64,000 bases of DNA from Bradyrhizobium arachidis. GTDB taxonomy: Bacteria; Pseudomonadota; Alphaproteobacteria; Rhizobiales; Xanthobacteraceae. Location of the stretch: assembly GCF_015291705.1 (NCBI RefSeq), contig NZ_CP030050.1, positions 2,170,001-2,234,000 of the forward strand. Direction: 5' to 3'. A model generated the notes under the pieces. The model was not told the origin of the DNA and searched no databases. It saw only the letters and a program-made list of their open reading frames with translations. How positions within the stretch are numbered: position 1 is the first letter of the stretch; every line of letters starts with the position of its first letter. Below, one piece after another: positions 27,976 through 37,075 of the stretch. Made by a program: the position numbers and the translations under genes.

Positions 27976-30015
27976 ATGGAGAACGGGATGTTGTGCCTGG
28001 GAGTGAGTGGCGGACTTGACAGAATCTATGAAAGCACGCCGGAGCTGCCGAATACATTTCTTCACGATGGCGCTGCGGTTCTTGTGCAGGATGGCCGCGT
28101 GATCGCTGCTGTCGAAGAGGAGCGCCTCAACCGCGTCAAGCACTCCAACAAGTTCCCGAGCAATTCGATCCGATACTGCCTTTCTACCGCAGGAGTTGAG
28201 CTCGGCGAGCTTGACCGTATCGCGTTCTACGCGACTGAAGCCTACTGCAACACCATGCTCGAGCGTCTTTCTGTTTCTCAGCCCGTTCCGTTGGACGCCA
28301 GACTGTTGCTGCGCCAGCTGCTAGCACGGGAGTTCGGCGCTGAGATCGATCCGTCGCGGCTTTCCTTCGTGAATCACCACGAAGCGCATTCCGTGAGCGC
28401 GTTTGCCATGTCCGGCTTCGAGCAAAGTCTCGTTTTTGCCGTCGACGGCGGTGGCGATTTTCTCTCCGGCTTATTGGCGGTGGGGTCTGGCACCGAAATT
28501 GCGCAACTTGCAAGCTTCCCGGAATATAACTCCCTCGGGCTGTTCTATCTCGAGACGATCCGATATCTCGGCTACGGGTTGTTCGACGAGTACAAAGTGA
28601 TGGGGCTTGCCCCGTATGGTGATCCCGCTCCCTATCGCGAGCTCTTCGCGCAGTTCTACGAGTTGTTGGAGAACGGTGGGTATCGCGTTCACAGGGACCG
28701 GATCGGTCCAGCCCTGGTCCGCAACATCGAGGTTCGGCGAAAAGGAATGCCATTCACCCAACAGCATCGAGATGTCAGCGCTTCGCTGCAGGAGGCGTTG
28801 GAGCGGATCGTGTTTCACATCCTACGGCACCATCGTGAAGCGACGGGCATTACACGCTTGTGCTTGGCTGGGGGGGTAGCCCATAATTGCACGCTGAATG
28901 GTAAGCTGCTTTATTCCGGGCTATTTGACGACATCTTTGTTCAACCCGCGGCGCACGACGCCGGTTGCGCGCTCGGCGCTGCGTTGATGCTGTCAAACGA
29001 GCTGGGCAGGCCGGCGCCGCGGGAGCGACTGCCGGACGTTTATTGGGGGCCCGATCTCGGCAACGAGCAAGCCCTTGAGCATGAGCTCAACGCATGGTCA
29101 GGCCACCTCGACATTCAACGAAGTGAAGACATAGCATCCAGTGCGGCAGACTGGATGGCGAATGGCGATGTAATCGGCTGGGTTCAGGGCCGCTCTGAGT
29201 TCGGCCCACGTGCGCTTGGTAACCGCAGCATTCTTGCGGACCCGCGGCCTGCGGAAAACAAGGACCGCATCAACGCGATGGTCAAGAAGCGCGAGGGCTA
29301 TCGCCCCTTTGCGCCATCTGTACTGGAGGAGGATGCGAGCGAGTTCTTTGAGCTCCCGGACGGCACGCGGCAGCTCCCCTTCATGAACTTCGTGGTTCGT
29401 GTGCGTGAAACCAAGCGTACCGTGCTCGGTGCGATCACACACGTTGATGGGACCGCTCGGCTGCAGACAGTATCGCGCAAGGCAAACCCCACCTACTGGG
29501 ATGTAATTAATGCGTTCAAGAGGCGAACGGGAATCCCAGTTCTTCTGAATACCTCATTTAACAACAATGCCGAGCCGATCGTGGAGTCCGTGGCAGATGC
29601 GATCACCACGTTCTTAACGACTGACCTGGACGGACTTGTTGTTGGGCCGTTCCTCGTCAGAAAGCGGCCAGCATCACTGCAGGATTGGAGTGCACTGGGC
29701 GTTTCATTGCCGCCGTATGCATCCCTTCATCGTGTTCGCTCCCACACAGCGCCAGATCGTCAGGAAACGGTCTGCGAGATCCGCACAGGACATTCCGCCC
29801 GCGATGGTATGCGTATCTCACATGAGCTTTTCGAGATCTTGATGCGGATCGAGGGCGAGGCGTCGCTCGGCTGGCTTATCGACGCAACCATGCAGGACCA
29901 GGCCAAGCGTGAAGATCTCGTGAGGGAGCTGCGGCTCGTGTGGGAGCTGCGTGGCGTTCGGCTTCATCCGCCGCGCGCGGCTTGCGGCTGCAATAAAGTG
30001 CAAAGCGAAACATAG
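27976..30015 (+). CDS. nolO: NolO, Nod-factor carbamoyltransferase
   Basis: A 679-residue carbamoyltransferase of the NodU/CmcH family. By precedent from Rhizobium sp. NGR234 it carbamoylates the 3- or 4-hydroxyl of the non-reducing sugar. Motifs: FLHDGAAVLVQDGRVIAAVE, the ligand motif NHHEAHSVSAFAMSGF, the VDGGGD nucleotide loop, and in the C-terminal domain GRSEFGPRALGNRSILADPR and LLNTSFNNNAEPIVES. It is intact here. The start could instead be the ATG at 27988, which has GGAG six bases upstream and yields MLCLGVSGG. It follows nodJ by about 300 nt, so it may belong to the same operon. Confidence 0.93.
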   Translation: MENGMLCLGVSGGLDRIYESTPELPNTFLHDGAAVLVQDGRVIAAVEEERLNRVKHSNKFPSNSIRYCLSTAGVELGELDRIAFYATEAYCNTMLERLSVSQPVPLDARLLLRQLLAREFGAEIDPSRLSFVNHHEAHSVSAFAMSGFEQSLVFAVDGGGDFLSGLLAVGSGTEIAQLASFPEYNSLGLFYLETIRYLGYGLFDEYKVMGLAPYGDPAPYRELFAQFYELLENGGYRVHRDRIGPALVRNIEVRRKGMPFTQQHRDVSASLQEALERIVFHILRHHREATGITRLCLAGGVAHNCTLNGKLLYSGLFDDIFVQPAAHDAGCALGAALMLSNELGRPAPRERLPDVYWGPDLGNEQALEHELNAWSGHLDIQRSEDIASSAADWMANGDVIGWVQGRSEFGPRALGNRSILADPRPAENKDRINAMVKKREGYRPFAPSVLEEDASEFFELPDGTRQLPFMNFVVRVRETKRTVLGAITHVDGTARLQTVSRKANPTYWDVINAFKRRTGIPVLLNTSFNNNAEPIVESVADAITTFLTTDLDGLVVGPFLVRKRPASLQDWSALGVSLPPYASLHRVRSHTAPDRQETVCEIRTGHSARDGMRISHELFEILMRIEGEASLGWLIDATMQDQAKREDLVRELRLVWELRGVRLHPPRAACGCNKVQSET

Positions 30016-30307
30016 CCGGAACTCATGAGCATGGCCATGCCTATGCCTGCAGCATGTGAGGAGGCCAGACCACCTGACGCACGGGGGTCATCGGGCATCC
30101 GACTGAAATCGGGCACGTCGACGCAACACCGATCAAGAAAAAACGGAAGGTGTTGCGAGGACGCGGCCCGTCACGGATAGCACTGCTATGAAGTTCTACC
30201 GACGCAGCTCGCCGGCACCGCGGTTTCAGACCGTGACGTCGGACAAGATGATACGTGAGACGTCTGCAATGACGTCTCTTGTCCAACCAGGAGCCCGGGA
30301 AGAGGCA
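30016..30307. other. nolO-nodZ intergenic region
   Basis: I found no nod box or sigma-54 site. The nodZ frame is open from 30188, but that part does not look like protein. Confidence 0.45.
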
Positions 30308-31294
30308 ATGCAGAGCGGTTCGAAGAATGATAGGTTCGTAGTTTCCCGGCGACGCACGGGGTTCGGCGACTGCCTGTGGTCACTGGCGGCAGCTTGGCGT
30401 TTTGCAAAGCAGACAGGACGGACGCTAGCCATTGATTGGCGGGGATCTTGTTATCTCGATGAGCCATCCACGAACGCCTTTCCAGTCTTCTTCGAACCGG
30501 TTCAAGGCATTGCTGGCGTGCGGGTGATTTGCGACGACGAGATCAATCATTATTCGTTTCCGGGACCATTCTTCCCGGCATGGTGGAACAAGCCATCCAT
30601 CGATTGCATCTACCGTCCGGACGAGCAGATTTTCCGAGAACGCGACGAACTCGATCAACTGTTCCAAAGTCGGAAAGATAGTGACGCTAACACGGTTGTG
30701 TGTGACGCCTGCCTGATGTGGCGCTGCGATCAGGAGGCCGAACGAGAAATCTTCCGGAGCATCAAGCCACGACCTGAAATTCAGTCTCGGATTAGTGCGA
30801 TCTACCGCGAGCACTTTGAATCGTACAGCGTAATCGGCGTTCATGTCCGGCATGGCAACGGCGAGGACATTATGGGGCATGCTCCCTACTGGGCTGACCC
30901 TGAGCGCGCCTTGCGACAGGTCTGTAATGCCATTGATAAGGCTAGGGAGTTACCCCACGCAAAACCCGTGAAGGCTTTCCTGTGCACGGACAGCGCGATC
31001 GTCCTTGAGAAGGTTTCGACTATATTTCCTGATGTTTTCACGATTCCAAAACAGTTCCAGGCCCCTCAGGCCGGCCCATTGCACAACGCCACGCTCGGAG
31101 CTGAGGGCGGCTTTTCCGCCCTCATCGATATGTACCTCCTTGCGCGCTGCGACACTGTGATTCGTTTTCCCCCGACGAGCGCCTTTACGCGCTATGCGCG
31201 TCTCTTTGCCCCACGCGTTATAGAATTCGATTTGAACGATCCGAGCCGATTGATCCTGATTGAAGAATCCTCAGAAGCGCTCGTGGTTTCATGA
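30308..31294 (+). CDS. nodZ: NodZ, Nod-factor alpha-1,6-fucosyltransferase
   Basis: A 328-residue GT23 enzyme that adds fucose from GDP-fucose to O-6 of the reducing-end GlcNAc of Nod factor, a decoration typical of Bradyrhizobium. Key segments: RFVVSRRRTGFGDCLWSLAA near the N terminus, LAIDWRGSCYLDEPSTNAFP, and the GDP-fucose binding motif IGVHVRHGNGED, with the catalytic-site arginine in HVRHGN, then FLCTDSA and RFPPTSAFTRYARLF. The ATG at 30308 is chosen because GGGAAGAGG precedes it and it begins just before the conserved part. The frame remains open to 30188. Confidence 0.95.
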   Translation: MQSGSKNDRFVVSRRRTGFGDCLWSLAAAWRFAKQTGRTLAIDWRGSCYLDEPSTNAFPVFFEPVQGIAGVRVICDDEINHYSFPGPFFPAWWNKPSIDCIYRPDEQIFRERDELDQLFQSRKDSDANTVVCDACLMWRCDQEAEREIFRSIKPRPEIQSRISAIYREHFESYSVIGVHVRHGNGEDIMGHAPYWADPERALRQVCNAIDKARELPHAKPVKAFLCTDSAIVLEKVSTIFPDVFTIPKQFQAPQAGPLHNATLGAEGGFSALIDMYLLARCDTVIRFPPTSAFTRYARLFAPRVIEFDLNDPSRLILIEESSEALVVS

Positions 31295-31596
31295 GAGCCG
31301 TTGCCCGCGTGATTGATCTGATTGCCGCTTTTTGCATCCAGCAGTATTGGCAGATCTTTTCGGGGCGGGAATTGTCTGGCCGAAGTGATGCTCTGTCGCG
31401 AACTTCCACCGGAGAACAGAGCGACGCGGGGGCCGAATGTCTTCCGCTGAAGCTCGACGTCGACAACAATGACCTTAGCGTGGCTGCCGCCACGGTAAAC
31501 AGGTGTAACACGTCCTCGCTTCGGGGGCGCAAGTCGACGCTAATCGGTCGTCGATCGCGGATGAATATATCGAAGGGCTCTCCGTTCATCCGGTGA
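31291..31596 (+). CDS. Possible small ORF overlapping the nodZ stop
   Basis: A 101-codon frame whose ATG overlaps the nodZ TGA (ATGA). The first 25 residues look protein-like (VIDLIAAFCIQQYWQIFSG); the rest does not. It could be a decayed gene that once followed nodZ. No family is recognised. Confidence 0.25.
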   Translation: MRAVARVIDLIAAFCIQQYWQIFSGRELSGRSDALSRTSTGEQSDAGAECLPLKLDVDNNDLSVAAATVNRCNTSSLRGRKSTLIGRRSRMNISKGSPFIR

Positions 31597-31748
31597 GCTC
31601 CGTCTTGGCGGTCGGTACTCGCTGGTGTGAACGGGCGCTCTCGAAATCCACTATTTTGAAGAAACATTCAGTACGCCAGGTCGCGGTCCGGAATCAATCC
31701 GCCCGGCGATGTGCCAGTGCTGGATACGTCCGAGTAGGCCGCGATGAA
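31597..31748. other. Upstream flank of the fixR promoter
   Basis: I see no gene or further signal in this stretch. Confidence 0.4.
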
Positions 31749-31767
31749 GTCGGCATCAGTTGCCGAC
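31749..31767. promoter_or_regulatory. Inverted repeat upstream of the fixR promoter
   Basis: A perfect repeat GTCGGCA-TCAGT-TGCCGAC, centred about 76 nt before the start predicted from the -24/-12 element. In B. japonicum an upstream activating site for RegR lies near this distance from the fixR-nifA start, so this is a candidate activator site. The RegR consensus itself is not clearly matched. Confidence 0.35.
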
Positions 31768-31806
31768 GAATCTAACGTACGACTCTGGTAACGTCAGCTT
31801 TCGAGT

Positions 31807-31823
31807 TTGGGGCGCTGCTCGCA
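31807..31823 (+). promoter_or_regulatory. Sigma-54 type (-24/-12) promoter of fixR-nifA
   Basis: The sequence TTGGGGCGCTGCTCGCA keeps the invariant GG and GC with 10 bp between them. It lies about 200 nt upstream of the fixR GTG. The fixR-nifA operon is known in B. japonicum to have an RpoN promoter. The CAC box is degenerate (GGC), so confidence is moderate. Confidence 0.5.
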
Positions 31824-32027
31824 GCCTTGTCTTTACGACGGCGAGTGTGCTCGCTAGTTTACGTAGCTGATGCACCATCGCTGTCGCAAAGCACACGCAC
31901 TATGTCTTGAACGAACCGAGCATTTCGCGTGCGCGACACTAGGACGCAAAACGGAAGCGGATTTACATGCATCGCAGTGGCCCAAATCCTGCTACGCATG
32001 CCGCACGCAGCAGGAGAGGAGGCGGGC

Positions 32028-32864
32028 GTGGATCTCGATCTGCCAAAGAACGATCTGATCGAAGGCCAGGTGCCCGACACAAATTTAGCTTGCCCTTTTC
32101 AGACCGATAAAGCCCGTGTTCATGGCAGAGAACAGAAAGTGATGTTGCTCACCGGAGCATCGCGCGGAATTGGTCACGCCACTGCCAAGCTGTTCTCTGA
32201 GGCGGGCTGGCGCATCATTTCTTGCGCGCGTCAGCCGTTCGACGGCCAGCGATGCCCCTGGGAGGCAGGGAACGAAGATCACGTGCAGATCGACCTCAGC
32301 AATCATCGAATGCTGCCGCGCGCGATCACTGAGGTCAAAAAGCGCTTGGCCGGTGCACCTTTGCACGCACTGGTGAACAATGCCGGCGTCTCGCCGAAAA
32401 CGCCCGCTGGCGATCGGATGACGTCGTTGACGACGTCGATCGAGACCTGGATGAGGGTGTTCCATCTCAACCTGGTGGCCCCGATCCTGCTGGCGCAGGG
32501 GCTGTTTGACGAGCTAAGAGCCGCGTCAGGATCGATCGTGAATGTGACTTCGATTGCGGGCTCGCAGGTGCACCCGTTTGCGGGCAGTGCCTATGCGACG
32601 TCGAAAGCTGCGCTCGCGAGCCTGACACGCGAAATGGCCCACGATTATGCACCGCATGGAATTCGCGTGAATGCGATCGCGCCCGGCGAGATCAGGACGG
32701 ACATGTTATCGCCCGACACAGAAGCGCGTCTCGTGCCAAGTATCCCGCTTCGCAGAGTGGGAACCCCGGACGAAGTGGCCAAGGTCATCTTCTTCCTGTG
32801 CTCGGATGCGGCGAGCTATGTCGCGGGGGCCGAGGTGCCGGTCAATGGTGGGCAGCATCTGTGA
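32028..32864 (+). CDS. fixR: FixR, short-chain dehydrogenase cotranscribed with nifA
   Basis: A 278-residue NAD(P)-dependent SDR protein; its substrate is unknown. It has the cofactor motif LLTGASRGIGHA (TGxxxGxG), NNAGVSPKT, the catalytic Ser region IVNVTSIAGS, and YATSK (YxxxK). C-terminal segments RVNAIAPGEIRTDML and VPVNGGQHL are typical. I chose the GTG at 32028: the strong site AGGAGAGGAGG lies just upstream, and this gives exactly the 278 residues recalled for B. japonicum FixR. The frame is open to 31929. It is the first gene of the fixR-nifA operon, 253 nt ahead of nifA. Confidence 0.94.
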   Translation: MDLDLPKNDLIEGQVPDTNLACPFQTDKARVHGREQKVMLLTGASRGIGHATAKLFSEAGWRIISCARQPFDGQRCPWEAGNEDHVQIDLSNHRMLPRAITEVKKRLAGAPLHALVNNAGVSPKTPAGDRMTSLTTSIETWMRVFHLNLVAPILLAQGLFDELRAASGSIVNVTSIAGSQVHPFAGSAYATSKAALASLTREMAHDYAPHGIRVNAIAPGEIRTDMLSPDTEARLVPSIPLRRVGTPDEVAKVIFFLCSDAASYVAGAEVPVNGGQHL

Positions 32865-33117
32865 ATCAGCCGGCCTTGGGGACACCGCTGACTTGAGCTG
32901 CAGCAGCGGTAGTTATGTTCTCCGCTGACGACGCGTGCGCAATCTGCAAAATGGAATGAAAGCACACCGTAAGTTTACCGTCGTGCCATGAAAAGGTGTT
33001 ACGGTTCTATGTCATCTCGTGAACACTTGGCGTCAGATCGAGAGTGACATGCAAAACGAAGCTCGCCAACCCGGACAAAGTACCAGGGAGGATGATCGAG
33101 AGAACGGAGGCCGCCTC

Positions 33118-34872
33118 ATGCTGGATATACCTTCCTCATGCGAACGACCCGCACCGCAACCGGAGCCGGAACGTAAGCTCTCGAGCGAGCCGTTGCGTGA
33201 GAGCGCGCTGACCGGCATCTTCGAGATATCGAAAATACTCACCGCTCCTTGTCGGCTCGAGGTCACGTTAGCCAACGTTCTTGATCTTCTGCAGTCGTTT
33301 GTGCAGATGCGCCACGGCATCGTTTCACTGTTCGATGACGACGGCATGCCGGACATTACAGTGGGGGCGGGCTGGAGCGAAGGCAGCGACGAACGTTACC
33401 GGATGCGGCTGCCGCGGAAAGTAATCGACCAGATCATCGCGACGGACAGGCCTGTTGTCGTCGAGAACGTGGCCGCCGAGCCGGTATTCAGCGCTGCCGA
33501 CCGGGAAGTGCTCGGCGCCTCTGATGATACGCCAGTTTCGTTCATCGGGGTTCCGATTCGCATTGAGCCGAAGGTCGTGGGTACGCTGACGGTTGATCGT
33601 ATCCGGGACGATAGGTCGAGTCTCGGGATCGAGTACGATGCGCGACTGCTCGCCATGATCGCCAACCTGATGGGACAAACAGTGAAGTTACATCGCTTGT
33701 TCGCCTGCGATCGCGAACGATTGATGGCGGAGAAAGACCGGCTACAAAAGCAAGTACTCGACCTCAGGCAACCCCCTCGGGAGCGCAAGAAGCTACACGC
33801 CCATGGAATCATTGGCGATAGTCCGGCCCTGCGCGGGCTGCTGGAGAAGATCGCGATTGTAGCCAGATCTAATAGCACGGTTCTGCTGCGTGGCGAATCC
33901 GGTACCGGAAAAGAACTCGTAGCCAAGGCCATTCACGAATCATCGTCCCGCGCCAGGCGCCCGTTTGTTAAGCTGAATTGCGCGGCGCTTCCTGAGACCG
34001 TCCTGGAATCAGAATTGTTTGGACATGAGAAAGGCGCCTTTACGGGTGCGTTCAGCTCGCGCAAGGGACGCTTCGAACTTGCTGACAAAGGAACGCTGTT
34101 TCTTGACGAGATTGGCGAGATCTCAGCTCCGTTCCAGGCGAAGTTGCTGCGCGTTCTCCAAGAGCAGGAGTTCGAGCGCGTCGGCAGCAACCAGACTGTT
34201 AAGGTCGATGTTCGAGTGATAGCTGCGACCAACAAGAACCTTGAAGAGGCTGTCGCAAGGAGCGAGTTCCGCGCGGACCTTTACTATCGCATCAGTGTAG
34301 TTCCCTTGCTGTTGCCACCCTTGCGCGAAAGACGCAGTGATATTCCGCTTCTTGCCAGGGAGTTCCTCAGAAATTTCAATAACGAGAACGGTCGTACTCT
34401 GACCTTGGAGGCGAGCGGGATCGATGTACTGATGAACTGCGGCTTTCCGGGAAATGTCCGCGAACTCGAAAATTGCATCGAGCGGACAGCGACGCTGTGC
34501 GCCGGATCATCGATTGTGAGAAGTGACTTTGCATGCTGCCACGGCCAGTGTCTTTCTGCGATGCTGTGGAAAGGCACCTCCGACGAGAGACTGGACCAGC
34601 CCGCACCCACGCCGTCGGTGCCTGCAAAATCCACCATTCCGCTTGCTGAAGCGACCCAGCCGGTCCAGTCTGTCGGCGGCGAACTGGACTCACTGGGGCC
34701 TCCCGGCACAGTTCTCGTTAGTGGCGCCAAGATGGCCGATCGCGAACGGGTCATTGCGGCCATGGAAAGATCTGGATGGGTGCAGGCAAAAGCAGCGCGC
34801 CTGCTCGGGCTAACGCCGCGTCAAATTGGCTACGCGCTGAGGAAATATGGAATAGAGATAAAGCGGTTCTGA
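33118..34872 (+). CDS. nifA: NifA, sigma-54 dependent activator of nitrogen-fixation genes
   Basis: A 584-residue enhancer-binding protein. Order: N-terminal GAF domain (about 30-190), AAA+ domain with Walker A GESGTGKE, the sigma-54 contact loop GAFTGA and Walker B-type LFLDEIGEI, a linker, and a Fis-type helix-turn-helix (AKAARLLGLTPRQIGYALRK). The redox-sensitive cysteines of rhizobial NifA are present as C-X11-C-X19-C-X4-C at the end of the AAA+ domain and in the linker, so activity should be oxygen-sensitive. The ATG at 33118 has ACGGAGG upstream and matches the start of the B. japonicum protein as I recall it; ATGs at 33019 and 33049 are in frame. Confidence 0.97.
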   Translation: MLDIPSSCERPAPQPEPERKLSSEPLRESALTGIFEISKILTAPCRLEVTLANVLDLLQSFVQMRHGIVSLFDDDGMPDITVGAGWSEGSDERYRMRLPRKVIDQIIATDRPVVVENVAAEPVFSAADREVLGASDDTPVSFIGVPIRIEPKVVGTLTVDRIRDDRSSLGIEYDARLLAMIANLMGQTVKLHRLFACDRERLMAEKDRLQKQVLDLRQPPRERKKLHAHGIIGDSPALRGLLEKIAIVARSNSTVLLRGESGTGKELVAKAIHESSSRARRPFVKLNCAALPETVLESELFGHEKGAFTGAFSSRKGRFELADKGTLFLDEIGEISAPFQAKLLRVLQEQEFERVGSNQTVKVDVRVIAATNKNLEEAVARSEFRADLYYRISVVPLLLPPLRERRSDIPLLAREFLRNFNNENGRTLTLEASGIDVLMNCGFPGNVRELENCIERTATLCAGSSIVRSDFACCHGQCLSAMLWKGTSDERLDQPAPTPSVPAKSTIPLAEATQPVQSVGGELDSLGPPGTVLVSGAKMADRERVIAAMERSGWVQAKAARLLGLTPRQIGYALRKYGIEIKRF

Positions 34873-35280
34873 ACGACGACATCGGTCGGAGCTGCTACTG
34901 CCAAATAGCTACACGAGAACGATCTCCGATAGGCATTCTCATCACAATCTGAAGGAAATGGGTCTGCCCACGGGGGCAACTTGGCCCCGAGCATCGCGCG
35001 CGCTTGCGGGACTGCTGTCGAAGGGCGGGCTCACCTGGTTCGATGACAAAGGGACTTGCTCACAATGACATACTTGGCGTCATTGCGGGCCATGCAATCG
35101 CGAACAGTCGGTTGCGGATCATGTAACGATCGTCATGCCTATCCGTCGATCAAGCTCCGGAGTAGTGAGCGCCAATGCTCATTGAACGTCACCCGGTCAG
35201 CCGGTCGCCGGTGATTGGCGGGGTAATCTGTCGCAAGCCGTCCTAGCATCACTCAGCTGGCGCGGCCTGCTGAAAAGCGC
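34873..35280. other. nifA-fixA intergenic region
   Basis: I see no gene. The fixA regulatory sites begin at 35281. Confidence 0.5.
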
Positions 35281-35296
35281 TGTCGCAGTTCTGACA
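35281..35296 (+). promoter_or_regulatory. NifA upstream activator sequence for fixA
   Basis: TGTCGCAGTTCTGACA is an exact TGT-N10-ACA site, 94 bp before the fixA -24/-12 element, a normal enhancer distance. Confidence 0.75.
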
Positions 35297-35389
35297 GTGT
35301 TAGGATTCGTTCGTCGGGGAGCGGCCTAGAGGCGCGCATTACCGGGACTAAGCCTCTGTGATGGCAAGCCGATCCGAAAGGGCGGGCGA

Positions 35390-35405
35390 TGGTACGACAC
35401 TTGCT
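35390..35405 (+). promoter_or_regulatory. Sigma-54 promoter of fixA
   Basis: TGGTACGACACTTGCT matches the TGGCACG-N4-TTGCW consensus with one change and correct 10-bp GG-GC spacing. It sits 40 bp before the fixA start codon and downstream of an in-frame ATG at 35358, which rules that ATG out. Confidence 0.8.
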
Positions 35406-35444
35406 GTGCTCTCCGCAGCTGTCGCAGCTTTTGGGAGCAACACC

Positions 35445-36287
35445 GTGCACAACGTCGTCTGCATCAAACAGGTTCCGGACTCGGCGCAGATCCGCGTGCA
35501 CCCCGTGACCAATACAATCATGCGTCAGGGAGTGCCGACCATCATTAACCCATATGACCTCTTCGCCCTCGAGGCCGCGCTGGAGCTGCGCGATCGGTTC
35601 GGCGGCGAAATTACGGTGCTTACAATGGGACCGCCATCGGCGGAAGACTCTTTGCGAAAGGCGCTGACTTACGGGGCCGATCGCGCCGTCCTGCTCACCG
35701 ATCGCTGCTTTGCGGGCTCCGACACCCTGGCCACGACGTATGCACTTGCAACTGCCATCCGAAAAATTGGTAAGGAATATGGCCCGACAAACCTCATCTT
35801 CACGGGGAAGCAGACAATCGACGGCGATACGGCGCAGGTTGGGCCCGGTATCGCAAAGCGGCTGGGCGTATTGCAGCTAACCTACGTTGCGAAAGTCAGA
35901 TCCTTAGATCTCGCCGCCCATACAATTGAAGCAGAACGACGCGCCGAAGGTGGTGTCCAGGTGCTGCACACGAGGCTGCCCTGTCTCATCACCATGCTGG
36001 AGGCAACGAATCAGATTCGGCGAGGCGCGATGGCAGATGCCTTGCGCGCCGCGCGCGCCAAAATCGTGAAATGGAGCGCAAACGATGCCGGTATCGAGGA
36101 CGTTTCCAAATGCGGCCTCAAGGGATCGCCGACTGTCGTCAAGCGAGTGTTCGCTCCCTCTGCGCGGGCTGAGAAGGCAGCGCTGGTCGAGGCCGGCGAG
36201 CAACCGGCGCAGGCGTTGATAGACGCGATTTTCAAGCGTCAGCCGAAGCTCGAAGCCGATCTTGCTGCACTTGCCCGTGCCGCTTGA
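35445..36287 (+). CDS. fixA: FixA, electron-transfer flavoprotein beta subunit
   Basis: A 280-residue ETF-beta family protein. With FixB, FixC and FixX it forms the electron-bifurcating complex that sends low-potential electrons to nitrogenase in bacteroids. It begins with the family's VHNVVCIKQVPDSAQIRV, then INPYDLFALEAALELRDRFG, GADRAVLLTD, and FTGKQTIDGDTAQVGPGIA, the conserved AMP/FAD-binding segment. The GTG at 35445 has GGGAG upstream and lies just after the sigma-54 promoter. fixBCX are not adjacent, as in B. japonicum, where fixA stands apart. It is directly downstream of nifA on the same strand but has its own NifA-dependent promoter. Confidence 0.95.
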   Translation: MHNVVCIKQVPDSAQIRVHPVTNTIMRQGVPTIINPYDLFALEAALELRDRFGGEITVLTMGPPSAEDSLRKALTYGADRAVLLTDRCFAGSDTLATTYALATAIRKIGKEYGPTNLIFTGKQTIDGDTAQVGPGIAKRLGVLQLTYVAKVRSLDLAAHTIEAERRAEGGVQVLHTRLPCLITMLEATNQIRRGAMADALRAARAKIVKWSANDAGIEDVSKCGLKGSPTVVKRVFAPSARAEKAALVEAGEQPAQALIDAIFKRQPKLEADLAALARAA

Positions 36288-36777
36288 TCTGGAGCGAAAC
36301 AGTCAAAGATGTACCAACACCATGAGGCACTCGCGTGGGCGCGATCTAGCTAGGTATTTCAGCTCGCGACCTGCGCGTTATGGTCCATGGCGTTCTTCGA
36401 TTTACAAGGGCATCGGGGACCGCGTGTTCCCTAGACCGCGTTATGGCCTCGATCAATGCCCGGAGTTGGCCGCGATTGTCAGGCGCATCGACAAAGGGCT
36501 GCGAGTGCGTCCAGATCCCACTATATGGTCGTGTTCGATGGCGTTGAGGCAACTGCTTAGCGCGTAGTTGTCGCGAGCGAAGATGGATTACGTCAGCGAA
36601 CGGGATCACCATGCCAGCGCCCGCTCCCCAAAGCGCTTGTCGCGCTGTTCAAGGCGCGAAGCCGACTTTTGTGGCACTTTGAACCAATCTCCGCGATTCA
36701 GTATCCCTATACTCATTGGCCCGTTGTGAGTGGCGGGTGGCTCTTCGCCGTCTGGTGTCCGACAGCGGTGCAAGCGC
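36288..36777. other. Gene-free stretch after fixA
   Basis: Frames on both strands (for example 36262-36567 plus, 36346-36612 minus) have no ribosome binding site or recognisable domain. Confidence 0.4.
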
Positions 36778-36793
36778 TGTCAGGTTCAATACA
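36778..36793 (+). promoter_or_regulatory. NifA upstream activator sequence
   Basis: TGTCAGGTTCAATACA, an exact TGT-N10-ACA site, 66 bp before the consensus -24/-12 promoter at 36859-36875. Confidence 0.7.
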
Positions 36794-36858
36794 CTTGCGA
36801 TGAGGAGTCGGTCGCGATTTTGTCAATGTACTCAAAATCTTTGGAGCGAGTGCACGAT

Positions 36859-36875
36859 TTGGCACGGTGATTGCT
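36859..36875 (+). promoter_or_regulatory. Consensus sigma-54 promoter
   Basis: TTGGCACGGTGATTGCT fits YTGGCACGRNNNTTGCW at every fixed position. Together with the NifA site upstream it predicts symbiotic, microaerobic expression of whatever lies to the right: short ORFs from 36882 and the operon at 37354-39243. Confidence 0.85.
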
Positions 36876-36881
36876 GTAAGC

Positions 36882-36983
36882 GTGCAAGAAGACATCGTGG
36901 TGGCACTCGCGAACGTGAAACATAGCGTCGGTCTCTTTGAGAATCTCGTGGCAGCCAGCAGCGAGCCAGGTAGATGCGGATAA
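36882..36983 (+). CDS. Short ORF 1 behind the NifA promoter
   Basis: A 33-residue frame from GTG (VQEDIVVALANVKHSVGLFE, then NLVAASS). It begins at about the expected transcription start, so it would be leaderless, and no ribosome binding site is seen. Its stop overlaps the next ORF. It may be a separate peptide or the first piece of a frameshifted gene. Confidence 0.25.
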   Translation: MQEDIVVALANVKHSVGLFENLVAASSEPGRCG

Positions 36984-37075
36984 TCCTTGCAAAGCTGTAC
37001 GAAGCTCACAGCGGTTCGATCGACTGGCAGGAGCAGCAACAGCGAGGGCCTGCGCGGCGTAATATCTCACCATGA
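36974..37075 (+). CDS. Short ORF 2 behind the NifA promoter
   Basis: A 33-residue frame (MRIILAKLYEAHSGSIDWQE...). It overlaps ORF 1 at its start, and its TGA overlaps the ATG of ORF 3 (ATGA). AGG lies just before the ATG. There is no known family. Confidence 0.3.
   Translation: MRIILAKLYEAHSGSIDWQEQQQRGPARRNISP

Noticed and set aside
31786..31812. GTCAGCTTTCGAG resembling a tts box before fixR
   Set aside because: The second half (GAAAGC at correct spacing) is absent, and it overlaps the better supported sigma-54 element.
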